Positions 44,766-57,383 of a stretch of 64,000 nt of DNA are shown here, one piece after another. The DNA is from Suillus spraguei (Eukaryota > Basidiomycota > Agaricomycetes > Boletales > Suillaceae). The DNA is taken from positions 40,013 through 104,012 of the forward strand of contig JABCPU010000242.1 of the NCBI GenBank assembly GCA_016800925.1, read 5' to 3'. Below the pieces are notes generated by a model. That model did no database searches and was not told the origin of the DNA. It saw only the letters and a list, made by a program, of their open reading frames with translations. A program made the position numbers and the translations under genes. The number at the start of each line of letters is the position of its first letter. Within the stretch, counting starts at the first letter, position 1.

Positions 44766-45640
44766 TCGCGTCCGCTGGAAAGTCTGGGGTATCGTGCACG
44801 CCAGTGACATGAGGCATTACGAATAATTAGGATATGATAATAGCAATATACTTGCAAGGAAGGCGGGAATAGCAGATGTGACGATATAGCCTTCGGTTAA
44901 GTTGGTAGTTAGACTGACGAAGGAAGTTTTAAGTCTTAACGCGTAACGTATCCTCGCGCAGTGTCACGGTGCAAATATACATAAACAGAGGACGTGATAA
45001 AATCACGTGATTTGATGTTCACAGAGAATACGGTCACATGACCGGCGTGCGGTCTGATCATTTTTCAAGTCATATTCCCTAGATGATGCTAGATTGGCAT
45101 TATTACCGGCAGCAAGTCTATTCTTTCTGGCCCTTAGTGATTCTCCAAATTGGATTATTTGGAAAGTTCGACTGACACATTAAATGGTTGCCCCAGCTCC
45201 AGCTAGCTTGGTCTGTAGCAGTCTCGTAGTCCACCACAGGCTCGGACACAGGGCTTCCCCAACTATCAGAACTTGATATACAAAAAATTACTTTCAACTT
45301 GCATCGGACAGTGATTTAGCTCCGTAAGTTCTTATCAATGACGACGTCATACAAGTTCCTAAATTGTCGAGGCAATGTGTAAGAGGTGGTGGCGGAAAAG
45401 GACCAGCCAACTCTGAGCACGAAAGTAAGCCGAGCCATCCCAGCTGACCACATCCTATGCGCATAGAATGAAAATGTCATGAAGCAAATATTGGATATTT
45501 TCCAGGACTCGATTGCTTCGAAGATTAGCGGAGACGAACAGTCTTGTTTCTGAGGGGTGTACAAACGAGTAGCAGAGGAACGCGACGGCGAGTTCCTCGA
45601 GCGATACACCGGTGACATGGACATCTTCTTGACTTCGTAA
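44766..45640. other. No gene recognised
   Basis: Upstream flank of the acidic protein gene and AT-rich spacer. Minus-strand frame at 45316-45624 has no family signature. Confidence 0.4.
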
Positions 45641-46120
45641 GTTTAGCGTGCTTATCCTTGACTCGTTTTGAAGCTGATGTTTGATCAGTCTGGTCTTTTC
45701 TCCGCCGTCAGAACGTCTTTCATTGTAGCGATGGAGTGTGATCTCTGTCCCGACCCCAGCGACACCACGAATGCCTTCTCGTGCATATCGGACTGGGAAC
45801 CTCTGCAATGGGTTCTATTCCCGCGGATGCAGCATCTACATGGCCGCTGACCGCGCCTACCCTTTGGATCCAAACGATCGCATACGCAAGCTTGTCCATT
45901 AGCTTGCTCGCACATTCGGAACCATACCAGGCAAGCAGTAGCTTGGGTATTATAATTCAAACAGATATCGCTACGGCTCGCAGGAGCAACGAGGAACGCG
46001 CAGACAGGAGAAGTTCGAAGGCTTCATGGCATTTTGATGTTGTCATGCAATCCTTTCCGGTCTTACTTCAGATCTCCATTCTTCTCTTTGGGATTGCCCT
46101 CAGCGGCAATGGGAATTAAG
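45640..46120 (+). pseudogene. DUF6535 membrane-protein remnant
   Basis: Pieces in different frames match the N-terminal DUF6535 region found in many Agaricomycete membrane proteins: SGLFSAVRTSFIVAMECDLC (about 45690-45745), a hydrophobic LWIQTIAYASLSISLLA (about 45865-45910), LGYYNSNRYRYGSQEQRGTR in a second frame (about 45940-46000), and WHFDVVMQSFPVLLQISILL then FGIALSGNGN in a third (46030-46120). At least two frame changes and an early stop show it is dead. The rest of such genes is missing. Its right end is only about 140 bp from the end of the truncated CNH gene, which lies on the opposite strand. Confidence 0.7.
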
Positions 46121-46261
46121 TCAAAAACAACTAAATTGTAGCGCAGAAGCTGCCACATACAGTACAAGACCGTTATGTCATCATAGACTGACCGTGATAC
46201 TCAGTTAGTCACGTCTTTTGCAAGACACACAGAATGAAAGCCCGTGTACCAATCAACTCGG

Positions 46262-48106
46262 TCATATGGACACATTCGGGACATCTGCATCTTTCTCTTT
46301 TCCCACTGTCTCTATTTTCTCGTTCTGACTCTCATCAACCTTCTCGACGTCCATCTTCAACCCCGCTTTCCCACTGCGCACTAGCTCAACTTTCACTTTC
46401 TTCATCTTATCCCCACGCTCAGAAGAGGGTGCTGCATAACCAGCAAGGCACGAGACCAAGCCCGGCCTCTCTCCCTCGCCGAAATCGGGCGCAGGGATGA
46501 CTTGGATAATCGTCTGAGTTTCAACACTGTGCACTTCGATTGTGCCATTCGGAAGAAGTGTTGTTAGGTAGGGAAAGTCGAGGCCTAGGCAGATTCATCC
46601 GTGGTAATTAGCCTTAGAACTTCGGAGACAAATCATAAACTGATAAATGAAATGAAAGTAATTCATTGCCACTGAGAAAGTAGAAAAGTGGTAGAGGATC
46701 AGCGAATTCGAGCCAGCAGTACGAAATAAGTCCATATAAGAGATACCACTTACACACGGACACCGGATGCGCTGGCCACTCAAGTGTTCCACGCACAGGA
46801 TCACCCTCACCCGTGATGAACAAGCCAAGTGTGCTCCCGCCCGTCCAGCTCAGCAAAAGGAACTCAGATGGAGATATGACGAGGATATGTGGTTTGATCC
46901 TACTGTTAGCCAAGTCAGTGAGGACCAGTAAGGAGACGACAGGTAGCGTCTTAATCCACTTACCCCGCCGTGCCCTCGACTTGTGTCACCGGAAGCAACT
47001 CAAACATCTGTGCAGTCGCAAGATCAATTACACTATAAATGTCTGCGGTCGCAATACACAGGTGACTCCCTGAACGCTGAGCACGGAGGGCTCCCGATCG
47101 AAAAGGAATTTCCTAAGGACAAAAAAACGGACATCAGCTAGGTAGAAAAAAGATGGTAGTGTGAAGGAACACTGAAAGTAACCAACCCTGGTATACGTCA
47201 ACTTCTCCTCGCTCAAGCTATACATGGCAATAGTACTACGCTTTATAACGCAGAGGTCAATGGCATCATTTTTCCCTCGCTCAGCAGGAAAATTTGTTGA
47301 TGCGGAAGTGGTTCTAGCGGTAAGTGAGGTCGCAGCGGGGCGCTGAAGGTGATTGTGGTCGACTGCGACAGCCTCGACATTACGGACGGGTTTAGTGTTC
47401 GGGACAAGATCAAGCGAAGGAAGTGTGTATATATGGATTTGGCGATCTGCAGAAGTATATTGGTGCATGCTTAGCGATTGGATGTGCAGATGTCAGGAGA
47501 AAGTATGGCGTGGTGCAAACAGTATCCGTTTTTTTTTCACAATTATAAGCCCCACACCCTAACCCAAGCACTCACAAGTATGAGGATAACGCACCACATA
47601 ATATCAGCGCCCTTGCGATGCAAGGTACGAGAATGAGCTCGTCAATCTGCTTGCCCGAAGGGTGACTCTGTTGCGAGAGTAAAGAGTAAGCGTCTAGCTG
47701 GGCTAGGTTAGCGCGGTATCACAAACTGAAATTGGGAAAGTGGAGTAAGAAATGAGATGAACCGAAAGATAGTTGAAGGTAGAATATATGGAAATAATAA
47801 AATTTGTAGGGTGATGAATAACAAAGATATCGCAGATGTTGGTACCGACCTTGGTGGGATCCACATCTGGATGGAGGGCGTAGCGCAGGAGCTTTCCATT
47901 CGAGCAGCCAACATATATTTCAGACCCTGCACTCGATGTTAGCACTGGATCTTGTCACTTGAATGATTGAAGGAGACCAAGAAAATGGAATGGTCATCTA
48001 TGGTCGTTTACGCACCTAAGGCCTGCGCACAAGTAACAGTCCCTGCAGTAATGCTAGTAATGAGCGGCTGAAGGAGGTATGGTGGCACCTCAAGCGGATT
48101 GACCAT
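46262..48106 (-). CDS. Vps39/TRAP1-like CNH-domain protein, C-terminally truncated
   Basis: ATG 48106 (MVNPLEVPPYLLQPLITSIT), then exons reading SEIYVGCSNGKLLRYALHPD, LDAYSLLSQQSHPSGKQIDE with LILVPCIARALIL, RQIHIYTLPSLDLVPNTKPV, DLCVIKRSTIAMYSLSEEKL, EIPFRSGALRAQRSGSHLCI, ILVISPSEFLLLSWTGGSTL with GLFITGEGDPVRGTLEWPAH, and PYLTTLLPNGTIEVHSVETQ. This is a citron-homology (CNH) beta-propeller of the kind that opens Vps39/Vam6 and TGFBRAP1-like proteins, HOPS/CORVET tethering subunits on the vacuole and endosome. Normal members continue several hundred residues with clathrin-repeat and Vps39 domains. Here the frame stops at 46262, and DUF6535 debris follows, so the C-terminal half is missing. 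The gene is probably rearranged; a short CNH-only product is possible. Confidence 0.72.
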
Positions 48107-48521
48107 GTCGCCGAAGTGCTGATTCACTAGGCTAGTCAATGTTAATTGCTAGCCTGTACGAACGAAGTTAATTGGCTGACTACGCTGCCTTTTATAATCA
48201 CACACCTTCGATCAGTCACATGGTAACTTCATTAAGCAGCCACTCGCTCACTATTGCAATTTTGTGAACAAGAAACAAGAGCAAGTCACTCACCATTGAG
48301 CCGCTGCGGTTTTTGTCTGCGATATCTTTGTTATTTCGTTTCTTAGTTATACAACTATTTAAGCAGCCCAGTCTTGACATGATGAACATGTTTTTCAGGC
48401 TACTAATCGTGACCAAGTTCAGCGCTATTGACAACCTAAACTCTGGTTAGTTCTTTGCTTCACAGCTGTTGACAATGCTGACACTGAGTCTCGATCTATC
48501 AGACAGTTGACCAAGCTGAAA

Positions 48522-50315
48522 ATGAAGCCCAAAGCAGAATTACTGTCTCTTCCTGAAGAACTCTTGACTTACATTCTAAGCTTCCTTCCTTGGCAAGATA
48601 TTCTTTGTTGTACATCCGTGAGTTACCATTAAACTTATAATCGCTGTCTATCCAGTGTCTCAATGGTCTCTGACACTGACGATTGTCCGACAGCTATGCA
48701 AGGCCCTTCGCCGGACATACTTGTCATCCTCCGAGCTTCAGTACATCGCTGAACTCGGCAGCCAACAATTGATTCCTGTTTCCAAAAATCATATCTCTGT
48801 TTCAAAGCGCCTACAGCTCCTCAGAGATAACACCCACGCATGGTTCAAATTTGATCTCCATTCTTTCGAAACGATCTCTATACCAAAAGATTTCCACATA
48901 CTCATCACCAATGGGCACGCTTGTTTCTGGGAACCATCCAAAGATTTTGTCCGAATCTTTCAATACTACCAAAACCCTCACAAAAAACCATCGAGCGCAA
49001 TTTCTCCCCAGGTTCGCTTTGTTCAGTTCCTGACCACAGCAATATTTGTATATCCGTGGACGCAGCGCAAAATTTACTTGCCATCGCTTATAGCATTAGG
49101 AATGATAATTACCCATTTGATGAGGAATCCTATATCGAGCTTCTAACCCTGGATGGAGATGGTACTCACACCCAAGCTGCTGGACGGACATTATTTATGC
49201 CCGACCTGTGGCTGCCCAGGGACCGTCAGAGCTTTGAGACGTGTTCGAAACTCGAGGGTTTGGGGAGGCATATCGCTTTCCTTCGCTTTGTACCATTACT
49301 TGATGATACAAATCTTCCATGCGTGTCCAAATGGTGGTTGCAAATTTGGGACTGGCAATATTCAACTTCGTCCAATGTGAGCATTGATCAGAATTAGTTG
49401 AAAGACTTGATAGTTGACTCATTTTAGAGTATCCTTAGTGGCCCAATTGTGTTAGATCGAGATTCTACCAGATCAATCGACTTTTGTTTCCTCGGAAATG
49501 ACAGATTTTTGGTTATTAGCGACGATTTAAAGCTCTATTCGATTGAGGACACGTCCCAATCACCGCAGTTGCTGGCATGCTTCTTGTTGCCTGTATCAGT
49601 GTTTGACCTACATTGCTTCACTCCGACGAACGATATTGCACGTAGCTCATATCCGAATATACAAGTCCAGTGGATCTCAGACCCTAGGCATCGAGTACTC
49701 TCCCTTGTCTCATACTGTTCAGACCTCAATTTCGTTATTTCCACTAGGATTTTCTTCGACGACTTTTGTGATTCGGAGGGAATATTAGCAACAATACCGT
49801 GGATACATTGGGGTCCTTCGAATGTTCGTATTTTTCCGCACTATTTTTCATGCAGACTTGGCGTTAGTGGGAATCGAGCTTTGTATGCATGCCCTACAGC
49901 TGGTGCGACAGAAGATAGCCACTCTATTTATTCAGAGTACAGGTTACATCTCATGGACTTCAGCCCATCAGCTTTTAGGCACCACCAGTCAGGCCTAGGA
50001 AGGCTGGTTAATGGACCATCTACATCAAAAAACTGCGAGTCAGGGGAATTCTTGACGACATTCCTGCCCTATGTCGAAGTCGTGTCAAACAGAACGTTCA
50101 GTTATCACGATTTTGGCGAGATATGGCTCGATCAAGACAAGATTTATTTGTTCAAAGAGAATATAGAGAATATAGACGGTGTGGGTTCCTCCCATTTTCT
50201 GAGGAAGCACGACGTACTCATCGTTTATCTATCTAGAATACAACGGAACAGCTTGAAGTCCTTGAAGTCATTGAGATGTAAAAGTAAACTCTGTATGACA
50301 CAGCTGGATTATTGA
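48522..50315 (+). CDS. F-box protein
   Basis: Exon 1 48522-48617 encodes MKPKAELLSLPEELLTYILS then FLPWQDILCCTS, a classical F-box start (LP.ELL..ILSFLP..D...C). Intron 48618-48693; exon 2 resumes LCKALRRTYLSSSELQYIAE. Intron 49377-49427 (GTGAGC...TAG); exon 3 49428-50315 (SILSGPIVLDRDSTRSIDFC to stop). Such proteins recruit substrates to SCF ubiquitin ligases through the F-box; the long C-terminal part is a mushroom-specific WD-like/beta-rich region without clear repeats here. At about 48990-49020 the frame changes from ...KKPSSAISPQ to ...VPDHSNICISVDAAQN without a convincing intron, so a one-base loss in TCTCCCCAGG is suspected. Divergent from the CNH gene with a 415-bp shared upstream region. 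Confidence 0.82.
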
Positions 50316-51290
50316 CCTTTGACTTGCTTAGAGTCCAGAATTGTGAGACCTCTTGCTGAGAAATACTATCATTTGTATTCCTAGGTCATTCATCAGTTAA
50401 AGTCCGCCACCTAGCCCACCAGGAGCCTTCCTTGTACCTGCTCCCCAGACTGGTGGTACCACAAATCCGAATTTGTCCGCTCACCACCTGCCCTTCATAT
50501 GTTCTGCACTCTGGGACGATGCCCACCCTTCAATACCTAGTAAATACAGTATACACATATCAACCTTGTACCCTTCCTGATATATATCCCAAATTCCATC
50601 TTCACCCTCCCTGCGTCCCCCACCTGAAGGGTATCAGATTGCAAGGTGTGTCAGTCTACACTCATGAACGACAATGCACGCGCCTCGCGTTGCGTTATCA
50701 ACTTTTCTGAATCTACCTCTGCGATCTCTCGACAGTGAGTACATAGTTATACAACGATTCTCCTCGGCTTATACTAGGCGAAGTACATGTGTGATGCACA
50801 CAACGCATTACCGAGCACGAGTGACAGAAGACAAGAGGCCCTTCACTTCAACCATGCGTGATTAGCTATCCAAACACAAGAAGACTCAAGGCGAGACAAA
50901 GAACTCGTAGTCGCTCAAGAACATTAATGTTCGGACAACGATGTAAGTCAAACTTGAGTCAAATATTATTATGATATGAAACAGGAATCCTTAGTATATG
51001 TAAGGCCATAAAATACACAAGTTCATTGCAAGTTTGATATCAATATGCACGTAAAATTGTGATGGGATGGTTTATCCATTGAGTGATAATCAAATGCGAG
51101 ATGGAGAACTATGCGGGCGCAAGTTGTGGACAATTGCAAGTTCTCGAAGGGTGCGACAAGCATGATATACAACATAATGATCGGACATGGGCCTGAGCTT
51201 GCTACCTTTGCAACCAATTCGTTCTGATCTCCCAAAGGATCGAGTTCTTGCCGTCGTACAAAGTCGTACACCTTAATCACATTAACACCA
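50316..51290. other. No gene recognised
   Basis: Spacer between convergent F-box and GPI13 genes. Short frames only. Bases 51023-51290 are probably the GPI13 3' flank. Confidence 0.45.
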
Positions 51291-54200
51291 CTAAACCCGT
51301 AGCTTCCCAAAAACCCTCCTAATCTCGCGTCCAACCCTCCCCGCGCCAACGCCAACACCAACCAAAATACCCATATCAACAACCAAAAGCCCAAAGCCAG
51401 CACCCAAATACCTAGGCGCAAAGATTTTCCACACCATCAAATGCCTCCTCAACACCGCTCCGCACGCAGCTGCTCCAAACGCCAACACTGCAAAATACAA
51501 CGATATCGCTAGCGCGGCTCTCAGTGCGTTTGGGCGGGGGTGAGAGGGTGAGAGGGGTAGAGGAGGGAGGTTCCATAATACGATCAGCGGCACCGCCAGC
51601 GCTCCAAGGAAAAGGGACCCAAAGGTATTAATAGCAACGGAAATGTGTGAAAAGGGGAAGGAAAGCGTCTTTCCGAGGATAAATGCGCTTTTCCACTGGA
51701 TAGATGAAAATGTCGATTGGTGGCCTGTGCTGTAATATGTGTGCGTCGCTAGGAGCGCTAGGGGCACAATTTCCGAGAATGAGAGGTCATGGTTTTGGCC
51801 AGTATTGGCGAGTTGAGTAGGTGCATTGGGGGATGTGAACGTGTTGTTTAAGCTTTGGACGTCCCGAACGCTGTCGATGGTCTCTAGATACGAGAGAAGA
51901 GCGATGGATGAGAGTCCAAGGACAATCTGTCCCGAAAGTTGAGTCATCAACCACACGACACTAAAGAAGATGAGCCAGAACATGAGATAAGGAGAGCCGA
52001 ATGCGTTGGCAAAGCCCAACACAGTAACTTCGGTCTTTTCCTGTGTAGATGCCTTATTCGCTTGGCTTTGTGAAATCGCAAGGCAAACAGGCGACGTCCA
52101 CCAGACCGACAGACCCCCGATCAACATAACAGCAACAGTAGTCCTCGCCAGCACCGTCCTCGTCACCCTCAAAACGTCGCCCATATCTCCCAGGACCTGC
52201 GCAGAGTCCACCCATTCCAGAATCCAGAACATCGTACCAGCGATCAAAGACGGCGCGAACAACAGCGGGATGAACGTTGCAGCGAGACCAGAGTCTGATT
52301 TCGATATTTTGAGTATGCGCCGGACGACGCGGGGAACTGCAATAGCAATAGGGAGGGCAAGGAGGAGTGCAGTGAGTGGTGGGGCTGATGATGACTCGGA
52401 CGCGTAAAAGGTAACGGTGCAATATGGGTGTTGTTCCTCCCTGCAGACGGTACTCATAGCCATGAGGCGCACACATATAGCAAAGATAACGGAAAAGCCT
52501 AGTATGCGGTAGCGCAGCCGGGAGGTGGGAGCCGTGAAGCCTGTGATGACGGAAGGCACGATGGACGAGATGAGGAAGAAGAGCACAATGCGGTCTTCCC
52601 ATACTGTGAATGAGTTTGATGCGAAACATAGCGTGTGCAGAATCAGGAAAATGGGAAGTGATTTGATAGATTTCAAGGTGATCGTGGGGCGCGTGGTACC
52701 TATCATGACGAACGATGACGAGATGGCGCCAGCGAAAAGCACGGTCTGGTGCATGGCAATACCGTCCAAATACTCATGCAAGACAGCGTGCGTCAGGCAT
52801 CCTAGGGCAGATCCTATGGCAAAAGCGCTGAACGACCACCGGACTTTATCGTCTACCCATTTTTCCCACTCGACTTCCGCAATATCTCGGAGTTTGGAGT
52901 ACAACGCCCAGCCAGCGACGATGCTCAAACCGATGACAGCCAATCCAGCGCCCATCAGGAGAACGTTGAACTGAGCCCAGAGAACACGACAAGCGGATAA
53001 CGCCAAACGAGTGAAGTTGTCAAGTGCAATGAGACGGTGATTCCCGTCCACCGCATTGATGCCCTCCCAGGCGAGAGAAAAATCATGCCAGGCAGCCTCA
53101 AGCTCCTTACCAGACGAACTAGATCGATAAGAGTCGAGATAGCGCCTGATCTGAGCTGCATTGACTTCCAAGGCTTTCTGCAAAGATGAACCCTCGGAAT
53201 CACGATTGAAAAGTTCCGGAATGACGGTTCCAAGATTATTGAATGGGATGGAAAGACCGAGGAGCAAGGAAATAGTTGGCACCAAGTCTATCTGCTGGAC
53301 ATGGCGATGGGGGATCGAAGTGTCTGGGAATGTGGTCATTGGTAGAATGGCCTCTGGGGTTGCATATCCGGGAAGGGAAAGAGGGACCTTGCTATAAATC
53401 CAAAGAGCTGACATTGTCTCTAGAACGCTGTCACCGCCGTGATTACCCATCTTATCCATTCCATGATCTCCGAGCATTATGAGGAGGGTGTCATCGTCCA
53501 TGGCTGCAACAACATCATGCAAAAGAGTGTTCATCTGCTCGAGCTTTTCTCTGAGGACGGGATGGTCTGGACCGACTCTGTGACCTGCATGGTCGACGCC
53601 TAAGCCGTGACCGATAGCAAAATGCCATGAATTTTGATGATGTCGCATCAAGGGTAAGAGATTATCGATGACGCCCTGGTCTACGGTGTGAAGGTCTTCG
53701 ACATTGAAGGAGTCAAACGCAAAGGTCATGTTTGGCTGAAAGGCGTCTGGGAAAAGGGTGAGCCAAGTGTCATCGCCGGCGAGAGCGATCTTTCATTTGA
53801 ACTGTGTCAGAGAAACGGAGGGGGAAAAAAGGTATCAACACATACCTTTCTGCCCGCAGCATTTAGCTGATGTATGATAGAATCCTCGTGGATAGAGGAG
53901 CCTCCAAAGTTTTCTCCTGCGTCTACGAAGGTGGGTAGTGACCCTGTAGTGATGCCTTTGAGTCGCTGAAGAGTGGTGGTCGGTGGGTCAGAATGCGCGT
54001 TAAATATAAATGATCTGTCGGGATGAGCGGCGGTCAATTCGCGTGGTAGAGTTAGGATGTTATGATGGAAAGGGGATGCAGGTTCTGGCGGGTGTTCTGT
54101 GATGAAATCAAAGCGGAGCGCATCTATGACGAGCAGAACGGCTCTTTTGTGGGTGGCGAGTGAAGTGCATGTGTCTGCACCTCTGTCAGGGAGTGCGAGT

Positions 54201-54292
54201 CGAGTGAGGAGGAATCCCTTTGTAAATAGGTAAATCCCAGCTAGGTGAACACATAACACCCAAAACAAGATTCGAAGTTCACGAGATATCAT
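51291..54292 (-). CDS. GPI13: GPI ethanolamine phosphate transferase 3 (Gpi13 / PIG-O)
   Basis: Two exons: 53846-54292 (MISRELRILFWVLCVHLAGI) and 51291-53789, with a 56-bp phase-0 intron (GTATGT...AAG). About 981 residues, close to yeast Gpi13. An N-terminal signal anchor precedes an alkaline-phosphatase-like lumenal domain: AVLLVIDALRFDF (metal-binding Asp), TTTLQRLKGITTGSLPTFVD (nucleophile Thr region), HFAIGHGLGVDHAGH and LLIMLGDHGMDKMGNHGG. The C-terminal half (after about residue 400) is a series of hydrophobic membrane segments. The enzyme transfers phosphoethanolamine from phosphatidylethanolamine to the third mannose of the GPI precursor in the endoplasmic reticulum, the bridge later joined to proteins. 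The frame is intact. A duplicated piece of this 5' end lies at 61440-61600. Confidence 0.95.
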
Positions 54293-54388
54293 TGAATTGA
54301 GAATGTAAACCGAACAAGTATCAAGTTCAACGGCAATGTCCAGCGGGGTATTTACAAGTTCCCACCATAACTCAAAGCACTCCCACTA

Positions 54389-56392
54389 TCACTCTATTCC
54401 ACTTGCCGAGACGCGGGAGCGTCCCGCTCCTGCCAGAATCCATCTGGGTAAATCCTTGACCCACTTTACTGCCGCAAGCACGCTTCCAGACAGGTGCCCA
54501 CGCTCCGCGCTGTCTCTCAACGTGTGCCAAGACCACCCGACAAGCACTAGAACAATGAACGCCATCACACTCACAGGGACCGAGGTTACCGCACTCGGGT
54601 GTTGGAAACATTCAGTAAAGAATGCAAGCACGAAAAATATCATCCTATCAGCTGTGAATAACTTTGAATTTGATAGGGGAGGCTAAACGTACCCCCACAT
54701 GAGTAAAGCATACGGTAGGCTGTACACGATCGCAAGCGTCTCGAGACCGTGCTTTGGGTGAACTAAGCTCTGAAGGTGTGCTTGCTAATTAGATACATTC
54801 ATTGGATACGGCCACTAATCGAGTTATAAGAAGACGCACCACATTACCAACCATGTCTGGACCTTTCGTGTAGCTTTCTCTCGCAATATTCACGCCAAGC
54901 AGCATACTCCCGAAACTTGATATCACAGAAACGTAGCTTGCGACCTGCGACAAAGAATGTCCCCTCCCGTTATCCACGCTCTGAATTGCCAAAAAACCAA
55001 CATTGACGCTCAAGAGCACTGTCGCCTGACCATTGACGTGTCAGCATGATCCGCATATCAAAAACCTAACGGCAAATGAGCTTACGAGCAGATTAAAGGC
55101 CTGCATCTCGGCATTCAGCTTCTGAACGAAGGTGCGCCAGTCGAGCTGGTTAACGATCGAGTCGACGTAGAGTCTCTGGAGAGAGCGGATGTGCTCATAA
55201 GGGGCATTGAAGAGCAAGGGTGCAAGACATTTCATCATCACGGACCGCTTCTCGTAGGAGTCACCATGTACGGTTTGGTCTCGGGAGAGCCGCGCGCCTT
55301 GCTGGCCGTGATAATTGAGGTATTGACAGTGTCCTAGTGCAAGTGATTGGAAAACATCTTAGAAAGCAGAATTAGGACACGCACTGAAATGGTTCATCAT
55401 CCTCGCTAATGGTTGCGATGACATGAATGTCGATTTGCTTCATGCGAATCACGACTACTTACCAATGAAACATTTGTCATGTGCCGACTGAATATAATCG
55501 TTATCCACTTGACATTCAATGAGTTTTATGGTCTCAAGAGTTGGTGTGACCCACCGTCCACATCTTTGATGAGGTCCAGAGTGTTCTTGAGGACATCAAT
55601 GCTGAAAGCGCAGACCGCCGACACCTCAGAAGTCATGCAATCTGAAACGTGTAAGCAAGTTTTCGTATGGTGTTGCAGTGGTATAAGCTTACCACTTATC
55701 GCAAAACGAATGATTCGCTGCAATTGTCGAAGGATCTGAGAGTGAAGAGCACTTGTATGCGGAAAGAGGTCGAGATGCTTCCTACTTGCGTGAGCAGTTA
55801 TCGTGCTTCAACTGATGTGATCAGTACAATGCATTCTTGTAATGAAGTATACTCACAAAATACTGTAGCGCGTACCAGTACTGAGCTTCCAATTCGATTT
55901 CTGCAAGTGTTTATCAAACACGGTCAAGCACGAGCCCACAGAACTGACGCTTATGAGACAGTTCAGTGGCACCACAACATTCCTGCAAGATTTCGATGGC
56001 ATCGAAGTCATGTAACCAGAAGAGGCACCTGTTCTCGTGGTGTACAAAGTAATACCCTATAATTTCTCCGACGTCTATAAGTTCCAACACGAGGTCTACG
56101 GCGTTCACCGGGAAAGAAGGATATTGACAAGCATGACCGTAAAGGAATTTTGCAATGTTCTCGATTGTCTCAGCAACTCTTTCGTGAACGAGATCCGCCT
56201 GAGTTGTAACGCGGATTTTCTTCGAGCACCCGTCAAAATTCTCCTCGCTCTCATAAGAGTAATAGATGCAGCCTTCAGGATGAATGTGAACTTGCCATCC
56301 AGGAGGAAGTGATCTGCTAAAATAATGCTGAGATACTGGTCAAGTAGCAATGTGAAAATGTGTTACTGAGGCTCGATAGGATCCATCGTCAT
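54389..56392 (-). CDS. WW-like domain plus C-terminal membrane protein, Agaricomycete-restricted
   Basis: Read from ATG 56392 (MTMDPIEPQ, short exon 56367-56392) into RSLPPGWQVHIHPEGCIYYS, a WW-type opening (LPPGW...HP.G..YY). Then VDLVLELIDVGEIIGYYFVH with HENRCLFWLHDFDA (56010-55950), EIELEAQYWYALQYF (about 55890), HLDLFPHTSALHSQILRQLQ (about 55770), and DCMTSEVSAVCAFSIDVLKN (about 55640). The chain continues with HCQYLNYHGQQGARLSRDQT and MMKCLAPLLFNAPYEHIRSL (55300-55200), DWRTFVQKLNAEMQAFNLL, SVNVGFLAIQSVDNGRGHSL (membrane), ETLAIVYSLPYALLMWG, and FFVLAFFTECFQ...VMAFIVLVLVGWSWHTL to a stop at 54389. I have seen this arrangement in unnamed mushroom proteins. About eight introns; the junction near 55380 could not be made to keep frame with certainty. 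Tail-to-head neighbour of GPI13 on the same strand: its end lies 96 bp before the GPI13 start. Confidence 0.7.
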
Positions 56393-57380
56393 GAACGGTA
56401 TGCTGTAATTCTTGGCGTCTCTTGAACTGCGTGCCAGTGGTCAGTCATGGTATATAATCTCTAACGCCGACCTACATGGGCTTCCTTTTTTCATATCTCT
56501 CCTTTTGAACTCCTTCGGCAGACATAGCACGTATTCCAAGATGTTGACCGGAAGATGTTTTAACATTGCAAACGCCAGACGCATTCACAGGTATAGGCCC
56601 ACTTCCGAGTCTTGGGTGGTGAAAAGTTGGGAGATGTAAAGACGTGCTCATTGTAAGAGGATCTCGGTATTTCTTCGTGTCCAGAGAGGGAAGCAGGTCT
56701 CGAATCCAAATGGACTTGGTGTTTGTGCTGGTCATTGTATCTTCAAGTTGTGGCTGAAGGTATGCAATCGTAGTGCAAGTTGTGATTTGAACTCTGATGA
56801 GCCCATAGGGTACATATGCAAGTAAACAACAGCATTGGCAGGCCGCTGGTCGTAGGAAGAAAGGCAAAATCCACAATAGCCAACTGCCAGCAGTGGCAAG
56901 AGATGGTTAACCTCGGATTTAGAAGTGCCCCATGTCACATGATGCTGTATTCAAACCTTCTGCCGATCTGATCTGACTGGCCAGTATGGCTTATCTGGGA
57001 TCCAATGTAATTGCTTATCACCGGCTAAATGGCAGAGGGATCGTTGATAGTCTCGACCTGGTGTCGAAGTAAGTAAAGATCTTGCTCAGCTGTTGTTCTT
57101 GAGCAGGGAATTGTCTGGGAATTCGTCTGGTTTCTGTATCTGCTTCGTGTACCGTCTCCAGTGTATTATCGACTGTCTTCTTTGGTCAGTGCATCACGTA
57201 CCATTGGTGCAGATTATCCTCCTGACCTTGCTTCGTGAGGTAACTAGTTTATACTAGAAGACGCTGGTGAGCGGCAGCGTGCTGCAATTTACTCACAGGA
57301 GATTCCAATTTCGGCCGCTGCCACTGGCCATGCCACTACATTTATATGAGATTGGCTGCATGACGTCATGAGATGTTCGC
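56393..57380. other. No gene recognised
   Basis: A 134-codon minus-strand frame (56472-56876) has no family signature; it might be an unrecognised upstream exon but lacks supporting splice sites. The rest is non-coding by inspection. Confidence 0.4.
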
Positions 57381-57383
57381 TTG

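Noticed and set aside
52006..52974. Open frames on the opposite strand and in other frames of GPI13
   Set aside because: Shadows of a long GC-richer membrane-protein exon whose frame is continuous.
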